From Caldisericota bacterium (GTDB lineage Bacteria > Caldisericota > JANLFM01): a stretch of DNA of 64,000 nt. Below the pieces are notes generated by a model, which saw only the letters and a list, made by a program, of their open reading frames with translations, did not search any database and was not told the origin of the DNA. Shown here piece by piece: positions 1 to 9,266 of the stretch (its first letter is position 1; every line of letters begins with the position of its first letter). The translations under genes were made by a program, and so were the position numbers. The stretch lies in the NCBI GenBank assembly GCA_024655965.1, contig JANLFL010000003.1, forward strand, positions 203,454 through 267,453, written 5' to 3'.

Positions 1-2
1 AA

Positions 3-908
3 GGTCTTGGCCCCGTGGCTGATGTTATCGTGCAATCCGGGACCCTTCGTCTTGGTGATCAGGTCCTCCTTTCGAGCACATGGGGAAAAGTTCGTTCAAT
101 GCTCGATTACCGGGGGAACCGGGTCAAGGAAGCGGGGCCATCTACTCCGGTGGAAATTATTGGCTTGGAGGATGTTCCGGTTCCCGGGGAAGCCTTTAAA
201 GTGGTCTCCGATTTGAAGGTTACCAAGCCGTCCCAGGAAAAGAAGTCCCCATTACCTTTTGCCCCCCGGCCAACGATCGAGCAACTTTTCAAGGAAAAAG
301 AAACCGAGGATATCTTCCACCTGATTATCAAGGCCGATTCCCAGGGAACCCTGGATGCCTTGAACTCCGTGGTGAAGAAGGTTAAATTTCCGGAGATTAA
401 ATTAGAAATTCTCCATTCCGGGGTGGGGGCCATCTCCGAATCAGACGTCCTCCTTGCCTCTGTGGCAAACGCCACCATTTTTGGATTTAATGTTCGCCCC
501 GATCCCATGGCCAAAAAAGCAGCGGAAAGAGAAGGGGTGGAAATCCATACCTATGATCTGATCTACGAATTGGTAACCGACCTCGAGAATATTCTCAAGG
601 GCAAACTAAAACCCAAATGGGAGGAGAAAATCCTGGGTAAGGCCATTGTCCGAAAAATTTTCCGTATCCCCAAGGTTGGGGTGGTCGCCGGATCCTATGT
701 TACTGAGGGGAAGGCTGAAAGAAATGCTAAGGCGCGCATCATCCGCGACAATATTGTAATCCAGGAAACCCGAATCTCTTCCTTAAAGCGCTTCAAAGAG
801 GATGTTAAGGAAGTCGCCGCGGGATTCGAATGCGGAATTGGACTGGAAAGGGCAGGGGATTTGAAGGAGGGGGACCTTTTGGAGTTCCTCTCTGTGGAAC
901 AGATTTGA
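3..908 (+). CDS. infB: Translation initiation factor IF-2, C-terminal part (cut by window edge)
   Basis: This is the last ~300 residues of IF-2, the GTPase that delivers initiator fMet-tRNA to the 30S subunit. The frame is open from the window edge, so the GTPase domain lies outside. What is visible begins in the domain II barrel (GPVADVIVQSGTL), continues into the IF2 core domain (HLIIKADSQGTLDAL) and ends in the fMet-tRNA-binding barrel with KVGVVAGSYVTEGKAERNA and ECGIGLERAGDLKEGD, all close to the family consensus. The GTG at 15 is internal and not a start. The DUF503 gene begins one base after the stop, so this is the head of a co-transcribed translation/RNA-maturation operon. Confidence 0.97.
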   Translation, partial: GLGPVADVIVQSGTLRLGDQVLLSSTWGKVRSMLDYRGNRVKEAGPSTPVEIIGLEDVPVPGEAFKVVSDLKVTKPSQEKKSPLPFAPRPTIEQLFKEKETEDIFHLIIKADSQGTLDALNSVVKKVKFPEIKLEILHSGVGAISESDVLLASVANATIFGFNVRPDPMAKKAAEREGVEIHTYDLIYELVTDLENILKGKLKPKWEEKILGKAIVRKIFRIPKVGVVAGSYVTEGKAERNAKARIIRDNIVIQETRISSLKRFKEDVKEVAAGFECGIGLERAGDLKEGDLLEFLSVEQI

Positions 909-909
909 T

Positions 910-1188
910 ATGGTCGGCTGGGGTGAAGTTGAAATCATTATTCCGGGGAGCAACTCTTTGAAAAGCAAAAGGCATGTCCTTGCCCCAATAATGGTCAAAT
1001 TGAAGCAAACCTATAATGTCTCGGTTTGCGAAGTGGAAGGACAGGACACCTGGCAAAGGGCGATCCTTCAGCTGGCGATTGTTGGGACTTCCTCAGAAAT
1101 CCTCCATCAGGCTTTCCATTCCATTTTAAAAACCCTGGAGGAAAATCCCCGGATAGCTTTAATTCGACAAGACTTTCAGGTGCTATAA
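910..1188 (+). CDS. DUF503 (YlxP-like) small protein
   Basis: The 92-residue product matches the DUF503/YlxP family in length and pattern: an N-terminal beta strand (GEVEIIIPGSNSLKSKRHVL), a helix that begins with the conserved SLKSKR stretch, and a ferredoxin-like second half. Genes of this family usually sit between infB and rbfA in Firmicutes and relatives, as here, which suggests a ribosome- or RNA-linked role, but no biochemical function is assigned from sequence. The stop codon TAA shares one base with the rbfA start (TAATG), implying translational coupling. ATG 910 is the only sensible start. Confidence 0.85.
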   Translation: MVGWGEVEIIIPGSNSLKSKRHVLAPIMVKLKQTYNVSVCEVEGQDTWQRAILQLAIVGTSSEILHQAFHSILKTLEENPRIALIRQDFQVL

Positions 1189-1538
1189 TGCGGAATCTCA
1201 GACGGGAAAGACTCCGGACACTAATCCGGGAGGAAGTCAGTGCCATTTTCGAAAAAGAGCTCAAAGACCCCAGGGTCGGGTTCGTTACCATAACGGATGT
1301 GGAGGTTTCACCAGACGGAAGGTATGTAAAAATCCGGGTATCCGTTCTCGGTTCCGAAGAGGAAGCCAAGGAGACCATGGAGGGATTGAACCACGCCCTG
1401 AGTTTTATTCGTTCGAGGATTGCCCAAACCCTCCAACTTCGTTATGCTCCCTTAATCGCCTTCGAGTACGACTCCTCCCTTGCCAAGTCTGCCAAGGTCC
1501 AGGAGATTCTGAAGTCCCTTGAAGAAAAGGGAGAATGA
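1188..1538 (+). CDS. rbfA: 30S ribosome-binding factor A
   Basis: RbfA is a small KH-fold protein that binds the immature 30S subunit and helps 16S rRNA 5'-end maturation. The 116-residue product has the expected start (NLRRERLRTLIREEVSAIF), the central DPRVGFVTITDVEVSPDG segment and the C-terminal RYAPLIAFEYDSS strand. The frame is open further upstream (to 1026), but that extension overlaps DUF503 and has no family similarity, so ATG 1188, which shares a base with the DUF503 stop, is chosen. It ends in an ATGA overlap with the downstream phosphoesterase gene. Confidence 0.95.
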   Translation: MRNLRRERLRTLIREEVSAIFEKELKDPRVGFVTITDVEVSPDGRYVKIRVSVLGSEEEAKETMEGLNHALSFIRSRIAQTLQLRYAPLIAFEYDSSLAKSAKVQEILKSLEEKGE

Positions 1539-2464
1539 CTTTAAGGGATGTCCTCAGCAACTTTACAAGTTTTTTAATTGTTTCCCATCAAGGGTTGGAT
1601 GGGGATGCTGTTGGGAGCTCCCTGGGAATGGGTCACCTGATTTCCTCCCTTGGGAAAGATGTTTCAATTATTTTCCCCGAGCCTCTCCCCCAAAAATACC
1701 TTCCCCTTGCGGGGGAATTGTCGGTTCTTTCCGAATTTCCTTCCCAGCTCTCCGATTCTGCCCTCCTTTTTCTCGATTGCGCTGACCCGGAAAGGGGTTT
1801 AAAGGTGGAGATTTCCCGATTCCTTTTTGTGGCAAACATTGATCACCATATTTCCAACACCAACTTCGGAACCTGGAATGTGGTAAAGCCTGAATACTCC
1901 TCAACCGGGGAGGTTCTTGCAGAAATTCTTTTTAATGAGGGAATCGAAGCACCGGAAAGGGTTTGGGACTGCTTATACTTAGCGATCTTCTCCGATACGA
2001 ACGGGTTCAGGTTTTCAAACACCAGACCCCAGACCCTGGAAATTGCCGGAAAGGTCCTTTCCCGCGGTTCTGGCCCCGAGGTTTCCTCAATCTTTTTTTC
2101 CCTGTCCCAGCTGGACTTGAAAGTTTTAGGGGTGGTTTTCACAAACATGGTTTACGACCCACCCATCGCTTTCTCCTACCTTCCTCTTTCCCTGGGCTTG
2201 CCGGAAGGTTTTGATTCCGACTTCATTATGAATATCTGGAAGAATTGGCCTGAACCCCAGGTTTATCTTCTTTTTAAAGAAATTTCCCCAAATTCATTCA
2301 AAGTGAGCATGAGGGGTCGAGGAGATATCGACCTTTCAAAAATTGCCGGGAAATTTCAGGGCGGAGGACACCCTTCCGCCTCGGGTTGCCGGGTAAAAGG
2401 GAACCTCCAGGAGGTGGAGAAAATTCTCAGGGAGGCAATTCTGGATGAAATCCGTAGGGATTAA
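1535..2464 (+). CDS. nrnA: DHH/DHHA1 phosphoesterase, NrnA-type oligoribonuclease / pAp phosphatase
   Basis: NrnA-type DHH enzymes degrade 2-5 nt RNA oligomers and dephosphorylate 3'-phosphoadenosine 5'-phosphate. The 309-residue product has motif I as SHQGLDGDAVGS (D22 and D24), motif II around DCADPERG, the metal-binding DHH as NIDHHISNTNFG near residue 105, and the DHHA1 substrate-binding signature GGGHPSASG near residue 283. Motif I has Leu where Pro is usual (PDGD). It overlaps rbfA by 4 nt and truB by 20 nt, the common neighbourhood for this gene. Assignment to NrnA rather than another DHH subfamily rests on context and length. Confidence 0.9.
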   Translation: MTLRDVLSNFTSFLIVSHQGLDGDAVGSSLGMGHLISSLGKDVSIIFPEPLPQKYLPLAGELSVLSEFPSQLSDSALLFLDCADPERGLKVEISRFLFVANIDHHISNTNFGTWNVVKPEYSSTGEVLAEILFNEGIEAPERVWDCLYLAIFSDTNGFRFSNTRPQTLEIAGKVLSRGSGPEVSSIFFSLSQLDLKVLGVVFTNMVYDPPIAFSYLPLSLGLPEGFDSDFIMNIWKNWPEPQVYLLFKEISPNSFKVSMRGRGDIDLSKIAGKFQGGGHPSASGCRVKGNLQEVEKILREAILDEIRRD

Positions 2465-3326
2465 TGGTTTCTTAAGCCTGATAAAGCCCCCGGGGATGAC
2501 CTCCTTCGACCTCATCCGGGCTTTGAGGAGGAAGTGGCCCAAAGAGAAGATGGGCCATTCAGGAACCCTTGACCTTCCCGCTTGCGGGGTTGTAGTGGTT
2601 GCCCTGGGAAATGCCACAAAATTTTTAAGTTATCTTTTAAGCCGGAAAGAATACGTTTTTGAAGTGGTTTTCGGGCTGGATACTGAGACCTTCGATCTCT
2701 GGGGAAAGGTCATCGAAAAAACCCCCATGGAAGTGGACGAAGGCAAAGTAAAAAATGTCCTCCCTCAGCTTGAGGGGAGGATCCTGCAAGAAGTTCCTTC
2801 CTTTTCCTCAAAAAGGGAGAAAGGTAAAAGGTTCTACCAGATTGCCCAGGAAGATCTGGAATCCGTTCCCAAAAGGGAAGCGGAAGTTGAAATTTTTTCC
2901 CTTGAACTTCTGGATTTCCTTCCCGGGGAATTTCCCAGAGCACGCCTGTTCATGAGTTGTTCAGCGGGAACATATGTGCGGAGCCTCGCCCGCGAACTTG
3001 GAAGGTTAGCCGGCGGAATCGCTTGTGCGGGTTTCATCGTCCGGGTGAGATCCGGTCCCTTTACGCTGGAGAACAGCTTCACCCTTGAGGAGGTCTTAGG
3101 GGGAGAAAGCTCCCTTGTCCCCGTTGAAGAAGCCCTTTCTCATTTTCCCCAGACAATTATTCCTGACAGATATCTGTCTCAATATTTCAATGGGCACCCT
3201 TTCCCCTCCTCTTCAGCCCTTGAAACTGGAGAGATTTTCAGGCTTAAAGACCGAAGGGGAAACTTCCTCGGGCTTGCTCGGGCCTGCGGAAAAGGAATCT
3301 TAAAAGCGGAAAAAGTTTTTAAATGA
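2445..3326 (+). CDS. truB: tRNA pseudouridine(55) synthase
   Basis: TruB isomerises U55 in the T-loop of tRNAs. The 293-residue protein begins with the typical FLSLIKPPGMTS segment and carries the catalytic aspartate D43 in GHSGTLDLPACG; the family consensus is GTLDP, so Leu replaces the usual Pro just after the Asp. The downstream CSAGTYVRSLARELG motif is canonical. The C-terminal ~70 residues match a PUA-like tail poorly. It starts inside the end of the DHH gene (20-nt overlap) and its stop overlaps ribF (ATGA). A pseudogene is unlikely because the catalytic residue and the frame are intact. Confidence 0.94.
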   Translation: MKSVGINGFLSLIKPPGMTSFDLIRALRRKWPKEKMGHSGTLDLPACGVVVVALGNATKFLSYLLSRKEYVFEVVFGLDTETFDLWGKVIEKTPMEVDEGKVKNVLPQLEGRILQEVPSFSSKREKGKRFYQIAQEDLESVPKREAEVEIFSLELLDFLPGEFPRARLFMSCSAGTYVRSLARELGRLAGGIACAGFIVRVRSGPFTLENSFTLEEVLGGESSLVPVEEALSHFPQTIIPDRYLSQYFNGHPFPSSSALETGEIFRLKDRRGNFLGLARACGKGILKAEKVFK

Positions 3327-4081
3327 AAGAAATCCTCCTTTCCGAAGGCCTTCCTCCTCTTCAAACAGTAGTAGGAATCGGGGTTTTTGATGGACTTCAC
3401 CTCGCCCACCGAAGACTCCTTTCCCAGGTAACTGAACTGGCAAAGGAAAAAGGTTTAAAATCGGGGGTTTTGACCTTCCACCCTCCTCCTCCCACCTTTT
3501 TCCAACGTAAGGATTACCGGCTTATTACCACCCTTGAGGAAAAAATTTCTCTCCTTTACAAGTTAAAACTTGACTTCGTTTTTGTTTTGGATTTCACGGA
3601 GGAGGTTCGCTCCCTAACCCCCCGGGAATTCGTTGAGAAGATCCTCATCGGAAAAGTAAAGGCCAAAGCCGTGGTGGTGGGTGAGAACTTTTCCTTTGGA
3701 AGAAACAGGGAAGGAAATGTAAAGCTCCTGGAAACCCTTGGGGTTGAGTTTGGCTTCCAGGTAATCAAGATTCCCCTTTTAAGGTTGGATTCCGGGGAGG
3801 TTGTATCTTCCTCCCTGATTAGAAGGCTACTCCAGGAAGGAAGAATCAAGGAAGCGAATAAACTTCTCTGCGCCCCCTTTTCCCTGAAATTCCAAAAAGG
3901 GAATCCCCCGGATTTGTTCTTCTTGAAGGAAGAGGGGAAGGTAGTCCCTCCTTCTGCCCTCTACCTGGTTTCTTTGAACCCTGGTGGTGTGATTCGGGAA
4001 ATTCATTTTCAAAACCCCCTAACTTTGAGGGATTTGCAGGAGAAAGAGGTAACGATCTCTTTTCTTGAAGATCGTTTTTAA
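3323..4081 (+). CDS. ribF: RibF-like FMN adenylyltransferase with reduced C-terminal kinase region
   Basis: Bifunctional RibF enzymes phosphorylate riboflavin to FMN and adenylate FMN to FAD. The N-terminal nucleotidyltransferase domain is clear: GIGVFDGLHLAHRRLL (consensus GxFDGxHxGH), VLTFHPPP, VVGENFSFGRNREGN, and VVSSSLIRRLLQEG near residue 170. The remainder is only ~80 residues, against ~125 for a normal flavokinase domain, and I cannot find the GRxLGFPTAN motif that binds ATP/Mg. The whole protein is 252 residues; typical RibF is ~310. It probably retains FAD synthetase activity and may have lost riboflavin kinase activity. Its ATG overlaps the truB stop. Confidence 0.82.
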   Translation: MKEILLSEGLPPLQTVVGIGVFDGLHLAHRRLLSQVTELAKEKGLKSGVLTFHPPPPTFFQRKDYRLITTLEEKISLLYKLKLDFVFVLDFTEEVRSLTPREFVEKILIGKVKAKAVVVGENFSFGRNREGNVKLLETLGVEFGFQVIKIPLLRLDSGEVVSSSLIRRLLQEGRIKEANKLLCAPFSLKFQKGNPPDLFFLKEEGKVVPPSALYLVSLNPGGVIREIHFQNPLTLRDLQEKEVTISFLEDRF

Positions 4082-4082
4082 C

Positions 4083-4166
4083 TTTACCCAGCATTCTATC
4101 TATGTTAGAATTAATTTACCTCATTCTGAGCCATAGCCTCCTCCGGACTATTCGCCCGGTTTGAGG
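4083..4166 (+). promoter_or_regulatory. Candidate promoter and hairpin leader of rpsO-pnp
   Basis: A -35-like TTTACC (4083-4088) lies 17 bp from a -10-like TAGAAT (4106-4111) in the only sizeable gap of this operon. Downstream, 4140-4166 can fold with CCGG pairing CCGG and CCT pairing AGG around a loop. rpsO leaders often carry an S15-binding autoregulatory structure; this could be one, but I see no diagnostic pseudoknot. Confidence 0.45.
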
Positions 4167-4197
4167 AATAAAAGGAAAGGAATTTAAGGAGGAAGAA

Positions 4198-4467
4198 TTG
4201 ACACTAAGTAAGGAACAAAAGCAGGAAATCATCCGGAAATTTCAGATCCATGAATTGGATACTGGTTCTCCGGAAGTCCAGATTGCCATTCTTACAGAAA
4301 GGATTAACCTTTTAACCGGACACCTGAAAGTGCACTCCAAAGATCACCATTCCCGCAGGGGCCTCCTGAAGATGGTCGGAGAGAGAAGAAGGTTGCTCAA
4401 TTACCTGAAAAGGCAATCCCCGGATAGGTATACAAATCTAATTAAAGCCTTAGGCTTAAGGAAGTAG
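4198..4467 (+). CDS. rpsO: 30S ribosomal protein S15
   Basis: This is an 89-residue S15, a primary 16S rRNA-binding protein that also forms an intersubunit bridge. The four-helix protein is canonical: [34 protein letters not shown], and [16 protein letters not shown]. The start is TTG 4198 with a strong AAGGAGG six bases upstream; this is the only start giving the standard length. It is followed after 4 nt by pnp, the near-universal bacterial pair. Confidence 0.97.
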   Translation: MTLSKEQKQEIIRKFQIHELDTGSPEVQIAILTERINLLTGHLKVHSKDHHSRRGLLKMVGERRRLLNYLKRQSPDRYTNLIKALGLRK

Positions 4468-4471
4468 AAGC

Positions 4472-6610
4472 TTGGAAAATTTTATTGAAAAAGAAATTGA
4501 AATTGGAGGAAAGAGTTTAATTCTCCAGACGGGAAAGCTCGGAAAACAGGCTTCTGGTTCCGTGACCGTCCGGCATGGGGACAACGTGGTCCTGGTAACT
4601 GCTTGCATTTCCCCCACCCCAAGGGAAGGAATCGATTTCTTCCCTCTAATTGTTGATTACGAAGAGAGGCTTTACGCCGCGGGGAAGATCCCCGGGGGCT
4701 TCTTCAAAAGGGAAGGAAGGCCCTCGGAAAAAGAGATACTTCGCTCCAGGCTGATTGATCGTTCCATCCGACCCCTTTTCCCCCATTCCCTCCGGAACGA
4801 TGTTCAAATTGTAGCGAAAGTCCTCGCTGCGGATCCGGATTTTCCTCCGGACATCGCTGCCATGGTCGGAGCCTCCGCCGCCCTCTCCATTAGCCCCATT
4901 CCCTTTTCTGGGCCAATTGGGGCTGTTCGTATCGGCTACCTTGACGGGAAATTCATTTTGAACCCTTCCTATGTGGAAATTGATGAGGGGATGCTGGATT
5001 TAATTGTTGCTGCCTCCGAAGATGCAATCATCATGGTTGAGGCTGGAGCAAAAGAAGCCCCGGAGGAATTAATCATCGAAGCCCTTGGTTATGCCCATCA
5101 GGAGATCCGAAGGATCATTCAGCTGCAAAAATTCTTAATTGAATCATGCGGACAGCCAAAACTGGAAATCCCTGAAACTGTCCCGCCTTCCGACCTCGTT
5201 GCCGCAGTGGAACGAGAGGTGAGGAGCAGGATCAAGGAAGCGATAAAGATCGCCGATAAAAAACAGAGGGAGGAATCCCTCGCCCTCATCGACCAAGAAG
5301 TAAGGGCAAAACTTGCGGTTGATTTTCCCGAACAGGACCTCTTGGTCCAAGAAATCGAGAGGCAGATCCTCAAGGAAGAAACCAGGCGGATGATCCTGGA
5401 AGAAGGGGTCCGTCCCGATGGCCGAAGGACAGAAGAAATCCGGCCCATTTCCTGTGAAGTGGGAATTCTCCCCCGGGTTCACGGCTGTGGCCTTTTTACC
5501 CGGGGCCAGACTCAGGTTTTGACCATCCTCACCCTGGGAGCAATCGGCGAAGTTCAGATCATTGAAGGGCTGGGAATCGAGGAATATAAAAGATACATGC
5601 ACCACTACAATTTCCCTCCCTTTTCCGTGGGAGAAGTCCGCCCGCTCAGAGGACCTGGAAGAAGGGAAATCGGCCACGGTGCCCTTGCTGAAAGGGCTTT
5701 GTTGCCGGTAATTCCTTCTCAAGACGATTTTCCCTATACCATCCGCTTAGTTTCCGAGGTCTTGGAATCCAATGGCTCTACCTCCATGGCTTCCGTCTGC
5801 GGAAGTACCCTTGCCCTTATGGACGCCGGGGTTCCCATTAAGACACCCATTGCCGGTATTGCCATGGGACTGATTAAAGAGGGAGACAAAGTGGCAGTTC
5901 TCACCGACATCCAGGGCATGGAAGATGCCCTCGGGGATATGGATTTCAAGGTCGCGGGATCTTCCAAGGGGATCACCGCGCTCCAGATGGATATGAAAAT
6001 TACTGGAATTGACCTGGAGATTCTCAAGAAAGCCCTGGCTCAAGCCCGGGAAGCCCGGCTTTTCATCCTGGAAAAAATTAAAGAAACAATTCCCGCTCCC
6101 CGGCCGGAACTCAATCCTAACGCCCCGCGGGTCTTGGTGATGGATATCGATACCGATAAAATCAGGGAAGTTATCGGGCCTGGAGGCAAGGTAATCAAAA
6201 AGATCATCGAGGATACGGGAGCGGTCATCGACATCGAGCAAACTGGACGGGTTTTCATCACCGCCCCCACCGCTGATGCCTGCCAGAAGGCAAAACAGCA
6301 GATCGACCTTCTCGTTGGGGATGTGGAAATCGGGAGCGTTTACATGGGGAAGGTAACCCGGCTTGCTTCCTACGGAGCATTTATTGAAATTGCTCCTGGC
6401 AAGGAGGGACTCCTCCACATTTCTCAGGTTTCGGATAAGAGGGTGGGAAAGATCGAGGATCTCTTCAAAGTTGGGGATCAGGTTCTGGTCAAGGTCGTAA
6501 AAATTGACGAACAGCATCGGATCGGGCTCAGCCGTAAGGGCCTCTCCGATGACATGAGCCCCACTGCTGGAATCAGAGGAAAAAAGGAATTCCCTGACCG
6601 AAAGGGATAA
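4472..6610 (+). CDS. pnp: Polyribonucleotide nucleotidyltransferase (PNPase)
   Basis: PNPase is the phosphorolytic 3'-5' exoribonuclease of RNA turnover. The 712-residue protein has the full architecture: first RNase PH core (~1-215), helical domain (~240-310), and second, catalytic RNase PH core (~315-545) with the phosphate/active-site stretch [23 protein letters not shown] domain ([17 protein letters not shown]) and an S1 domain ([19 protein letters not shown]) complete it. The start is TTG 4472, 4 nt after rpsO; the first residues ([15 protein letters not shown]) match the family N-terminus. Length is normal and nothing appears missing. Confidence 0.98.
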   Translation: MENFIEKEIEIGGKSLILQTGKLGKQASGSVTVRHGDNVVLVTACISPTPREGIDFFPLIVDYEERLYAAGKIPGGFFKREGRPSEKEILRSRLIDRSIRPLFPHSLRNDVQIVAKVLAADPDFPPDIAAMVGASAALSISPIPFSGPIGAVRIGYLDGKFILNPSYVEIDEGMLDLIVAASEDAIIMVEAGAKEAPEELIIEALGYAHQEIRRIIQLQKFLIESCGQPKLEIPETVPPSDLVAAVEREVRSRIKEAIKIADKKQREESLALIDQEVRAKLAVDFPEQDLLVQEIERQILKEETRRMILEEGVRPDGRRTEEIRPISCEVGILPRVHGCGLFTRGQTQVLTILTLGAIGEVQIIEGLGIEEYKRYMHHYNFPPFSVGEVRPLRGPGRREIGHGALAERALLPVIPSQDDFPYTIRLVSEVLESNGSTSMASVCGSTLALMDAGVPIKTPIAGIAMGLIKEGDKVAVLTDIQGMEDALGDMDFKVAGSSKGITALQMDMKITGIDLEILKKALAQAREARLFILEKIKETIPAPRPELNPNAPRVLVMDIDTDKIREVIGPGGKVIKKIIEDTGAVIDIEQTGRVFITAPTADACQKAKQQIDLLVGDVEIGSVYMGKVTRLASYGAFIEIAPGKEGLLHISQVSDKRVGKIEDLFKVGDQVLVKVVKIDEQHRIGLSRKGLSDDMSPTAGIRGKKEFPDRKG

Positions 6611-6619
6611 AAGGGAGCT

Positions 6620-7057
6620 TTGGAACTTTTAATCCCTATAAAAGTTGACCCTGAAGCCTCGGATCTGCCTATTCCCCAGTACATGACACCAGGGGCTTCC
6701 GGAATGGACCTTTTAGCAAGCTGCTCTTTAACCATCCCTCCTGGAGAATGGAGGCTGATCCCCTGCGGATTTTACATCTCCATTCCCCCCGGATATGAAG
6801 GCCAAATAAGGCCCAGAAGTGGATTGGCTTTGAAATATGGGGTCACAGTCTTAAACGCCCCGGGCACGATTGACAGCGACTATCGAGGGATGGTCCAGGT
6901 CATTCTCGTTAATTTTGGCACTACTCCCTTCTTAGTGGAGAGGGGTTCCCGAATCGCTCAGATGGTAATCTGCCCTGTCCAAAAGGCGATTTTAAAGCGG
7001 GTTTCCGAACTTGACGAAACTTCCCGATCCGAAGGGGGGTTCGGTCACACTGGATGA
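6620..7057 (+). CDS. dut: Deoxyuridine 5'-triphosphate nucleotidohydrolase (dUTPase)
   Basis: Trimeric dUTPase hydrolyses dUTP to dUMP and PPi, keeping uracil out of DNA and feeding dTMP synthesis. All five family motifs are present in 145 residues: GASGMDLLA (1), RPRSGLALKYG (2), LNAPGTIDSDYRG (3), RIAQMVICPV (4) and RSEGGFGHTG (5, the flexible C-terminal lid). Motif 3 holds the catalytic water-activating Asp. The start is TTG 6620 after GGGAGC; there is no ATG at a compatible position. Its neighbour is a uracil-DNA glycosylase, so the pair links prevention and removal of uracil. Confidence 0.97.
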   Translation: MELLIPIKVDPEASDLPIPQYMTPGASGMDLLASCSLTIPPGEWRLIPCGFYISIPPGYEGQIRPRSGLALKYGVTVLNAPGTIDSDYRGMVQVILVNFGTTPFLVERGSRIAQMVICPVQKAILKRVSELDETSRSEGGFGHTG

Positions 7058-7613
7058 AAGAAGGTCGATTTTTTCAGAAATTGAGAGGGAAATTCTGAAT
7101 TGCCGGGGTTGCCAGCTTTGGCGTTCCAGAAGGAACCCGGTTCCCGGTGAGGGAAACCTTCAGGCAACTTTAATGTTCGTGGGGGAAGGACCGGGGGAAC
7201 AGGAAGACCTTAAAGGAAGGCCCTTTGTTGGCGCCGCGGGAAAGCTTTTGGATCAATTGATCGAAACCCTTTCTTTAAAAAGAAAGGATGTTTTCATTAC
7301 CAATATCGTCAAGTGCAGGCCACCCGGGAACAGGGACCCGCTTCCCGAGGAAATTTCCTCCTGTCAACCATTTTTGATCGGTCAGATCGGTTTAATTTGC
7401 CCCCGGATAATCTGCACCCTCGGAAGGCATGCTTTTCACACCCTTGTGGACCCCCAAAAAAACATCACCCGGGCTCATGGTCAGCCGACAACAAAGGACG
7501 GGATTATTTATTTCCCCACCTTCCATCCGGCTGCGGCTCTTTATCACGATTCAGTTCTTTACCAGTTAATTGAAGATTTTCAGAAATTGAAAGTTCTTTT
7601 AAAGGAGGTTTAA
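7011..7613 (+). CDS. Family 4 uracil-DNA glycosylase (iron-sulfur type)
   Basis: This enzyme excises uracil from DNA at the start of base excision repair. It belongs to the family 4 (UDGa) group: an N-terminal C-x2-C pair in NCRGCQLW, the active-site stretch GEGPGEQEDLKGRPFVGAAG, NIVKCRPPGNRDP and SSCQPFL giving the third and fourth cysteines of the 4Fe-4S cluster, and FHPAAAL near the C-terminus. The start is uncertain. TTG 7011 overlaps dut by 47 nt; a CTG at 7050 in the same frame would remove most of that overlap and leave the conserved region intact. Family 4 enzymes are common in thermophiles but not confined to them. Confidence 0.93.
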   Translation: MTKLPDPKGGSVTLDERRSIFSEIEREILNCRGCQLWRSRRNPVPGEGNLQATLMFVGEGPGEQEDLKGRPFVGAAGKLLDQLIETLSLKRKDVFITNIVKCRPPGNRDPLPEEISSCQPFLIGQIGLICPRIICTLGRHAFHTLVDPQKNITRAHGQPTTKDGIIYFPTFHPAAALYHDSVLYQLIEDFQKLKVLLKEV

Positions 7614-9266
7614 ATGAACCTCGAGTTTATCGCTTTGGGAGGATTGGGGGAGATCGGGAAAAACATGATGGCCTTTAAATTCGAAGACCGTCTTCTGGTT
7701 GTGGACGCCGGAGTAAAATTTCCAGATGAGAAAACCCCGGGAGTTGATTTGATTATCCCCGATTATTCCTATCTTGTCCAAAATCGGGAGAAGGTTCTGG
7801 GGATCCTTTTAACCCATGGGCACGAGGATCATGTTGGCGCCCTACCTTTCCTTCTTCAGGAAGTTCCCGCCCCGGTTTTCGGGACCGACATCACCCTCGG
7901 GCTGGCGAGCGGGAGGATAAACGAATTGGGCATCGATTGGGAACCGAACCCCGTAAATCCTGGTGACCAGCTGGAACTCGGGCCTTTTTCCGTTGAGTTC
8001 CTCCAGGTCACTCATAGCGTTCCCGGTTGTCTGGGCCTGGCAATAAAGACCTCTCTGGGGACGGTAATCTATTCCGGGGATTTTAAGTTCGACCAAACCC
8101 CGGTTGACGGACGGAAAATTGATCTCGCCAGGTTTGCGGAACTTTCCCGTCAAGGGGTCCTTTGTCTTCTTTGCGACTCAACAAACGCGGAAGAGGAGGG
8201 CTTTGCACCTTCGGAACAAAAGGTTAAGGCCGTATTCGAGGGGATTTTCAGGTCAGCTCCCCACAGGATCATCGTCACCACATTCGCCTCCAATGTCCAC
8301 CGAATTCAGCAGATTATCTCCACGGCCTACGAATTTAATCGGAAGGTCTTAATCGACGGTATGTCCCTTGTGCGGGTTGTGAATGTGGCTCAGGAACTCG
8401 GATACCTTCGCATCCCTGAGGGGACGCTCATCAAAGCCGAGGATATCTCGAGGTACCCTCGGAAGTCCGTTTTGATTATTACAACTGGCAGCCAGGGTGA
8501 GCCCTTATCGGCGCTTTCCCGAATCGCTTCCGGAGAACACAAAAAAATCAAGCTGGAACCCGGAGATACCGTTGTTTTTTCCGCCGATCCCATTCCCGGA
8601 AACGAGACCCTCGTTGCGGAAACCATCGATAACCTTTTCCGGCAAAAAGCGGAAGTTATTTATGGGCCCCTTTCCGATGCCCACGTGTCAGGGCATGGGT
8701 ACAGCGAAGATATCAAATTGATGATTAACTTAACCAGGCCCCGGTACTTCATTCCCGTTCACGGAGAATACCGCCACCTGGTGAAAAGCGGCCGCCTTGC
8801 CCTGGAAATGGGAATCAAGGAATCCCAGATTTTTATCCTGGAAAATGGGGACCAAGTGAGCTTCTCCCCGGGGAAGGCATTCGTAAAGGGAAGAATTCCC
8901 ATTTCCCCGAAATTTGTTGACGGCCTGTCGGTTGACGACCTTTCCAGCGTTGTCCTCCGGGAGAGACAACACCTCGGCCAAGAGGGATTCGTCGCTTTCT
9001 TTTCCTGCCTGAACAGGAAAATAAGGAAGATAATTGGTCCGGAAATTCACTTCAAGGGTTTCCTTCCGGAGAGGATGGCCCAGGAGATCAGGGAGGAGTT
9101 GCGTTCCAATGCTATTTTGGTTTTAAATCAATGTATGAGCGAGAACCTCGACTTAGGGGCTTGCAAGCAAAAAGTTAAGGAGGTTCTCCAGAGGTATTTT
9201 TCCAAAAAGCTGAGGAAGAGGCCCTTCATCCTGGTGGATCTCTTGGAGGAAAATGAAGGCGAATAA
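7614..9266 (+). CDS. rnj: Ribonuclease J (metallo-beta-lactamase/beta-CASP)
   Basis: RNase J is a 5'-3' exo- and endoribonuclease central to mRNA decay and rRNA maturation in bacteria lacking RNase E. The 550-residue product starts with LGGLGEIGKNM, has the zinc motif HGHEDH within LLTHGHEDHVGALPF, then YSGDFKFDQTPVDG, the beta-CASP domain with HVSGHGYSEDIKL, and PRYFIPVHGEYRHL. The ~100-residue C-terminal domain is also present. A strong AGGAGG precedes ATG 7614, which directly abuts the upstream stop. Its end overlaps ftsK by 14 nt. Confidence 0.97.
   Translation: MNLEFIALGGLGEIGKNMMAFKFEDRLLVVDAGVKFPDEKTPGVDLIIPDYSYLVQNREKVLGILLTHGHEDHVGALPFLLQEVPAPVFGTDITLGLASGRINELGIDWEPNPVNPGDQLELGPFSVEFLQVTHSVPGCLGLAIKTSLGTVIYSGDFKFDQTPVDGRKIDLARFAELSRQGVLCLLCDSTNAEEEGFAPSEQKVKAVFEGIFRSAPHRIIVTTFASNVHRIQQIISTAYEFNRKVLIDGMSLVRVVNVAQELGYLRIPEGTLIKAEDISRYPRKSVLIITTGSQGEPLSALSRIASGEHKKIKLEPGDTVVFSADPIPGNETLVAETIDNLFRQKAEVIYGPLSDAHVSGHGYSEDIKLMINLTRPRYFIPVHGEYRHLVKSGRLALEMGIKESQIFILENGDQVSFSPGKAFVKGRIPISPKFVDGLSVDDLSSVVLRERQHLGQEGFVAFFSCLNRKIRKIIGPEIHFKGFLPERMAQEIREELRSNAILVLNQCMSENLDLGACKQKVKEVLQRYFSKKLRKRPFILVDLLEENEGE

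Noticed and set aside
1026..1187. Upstream extension of rbfA
   Set aside because: It overlaps DUF503 in another frame and has no similarity to RbfA; ATG 1188 gives the standard protein.
5747..6517. 256-codon antisense open frame within pnp
   Set aside because: It is fully inside a canonical PNPase gene, with low-complexity composition and no family match.
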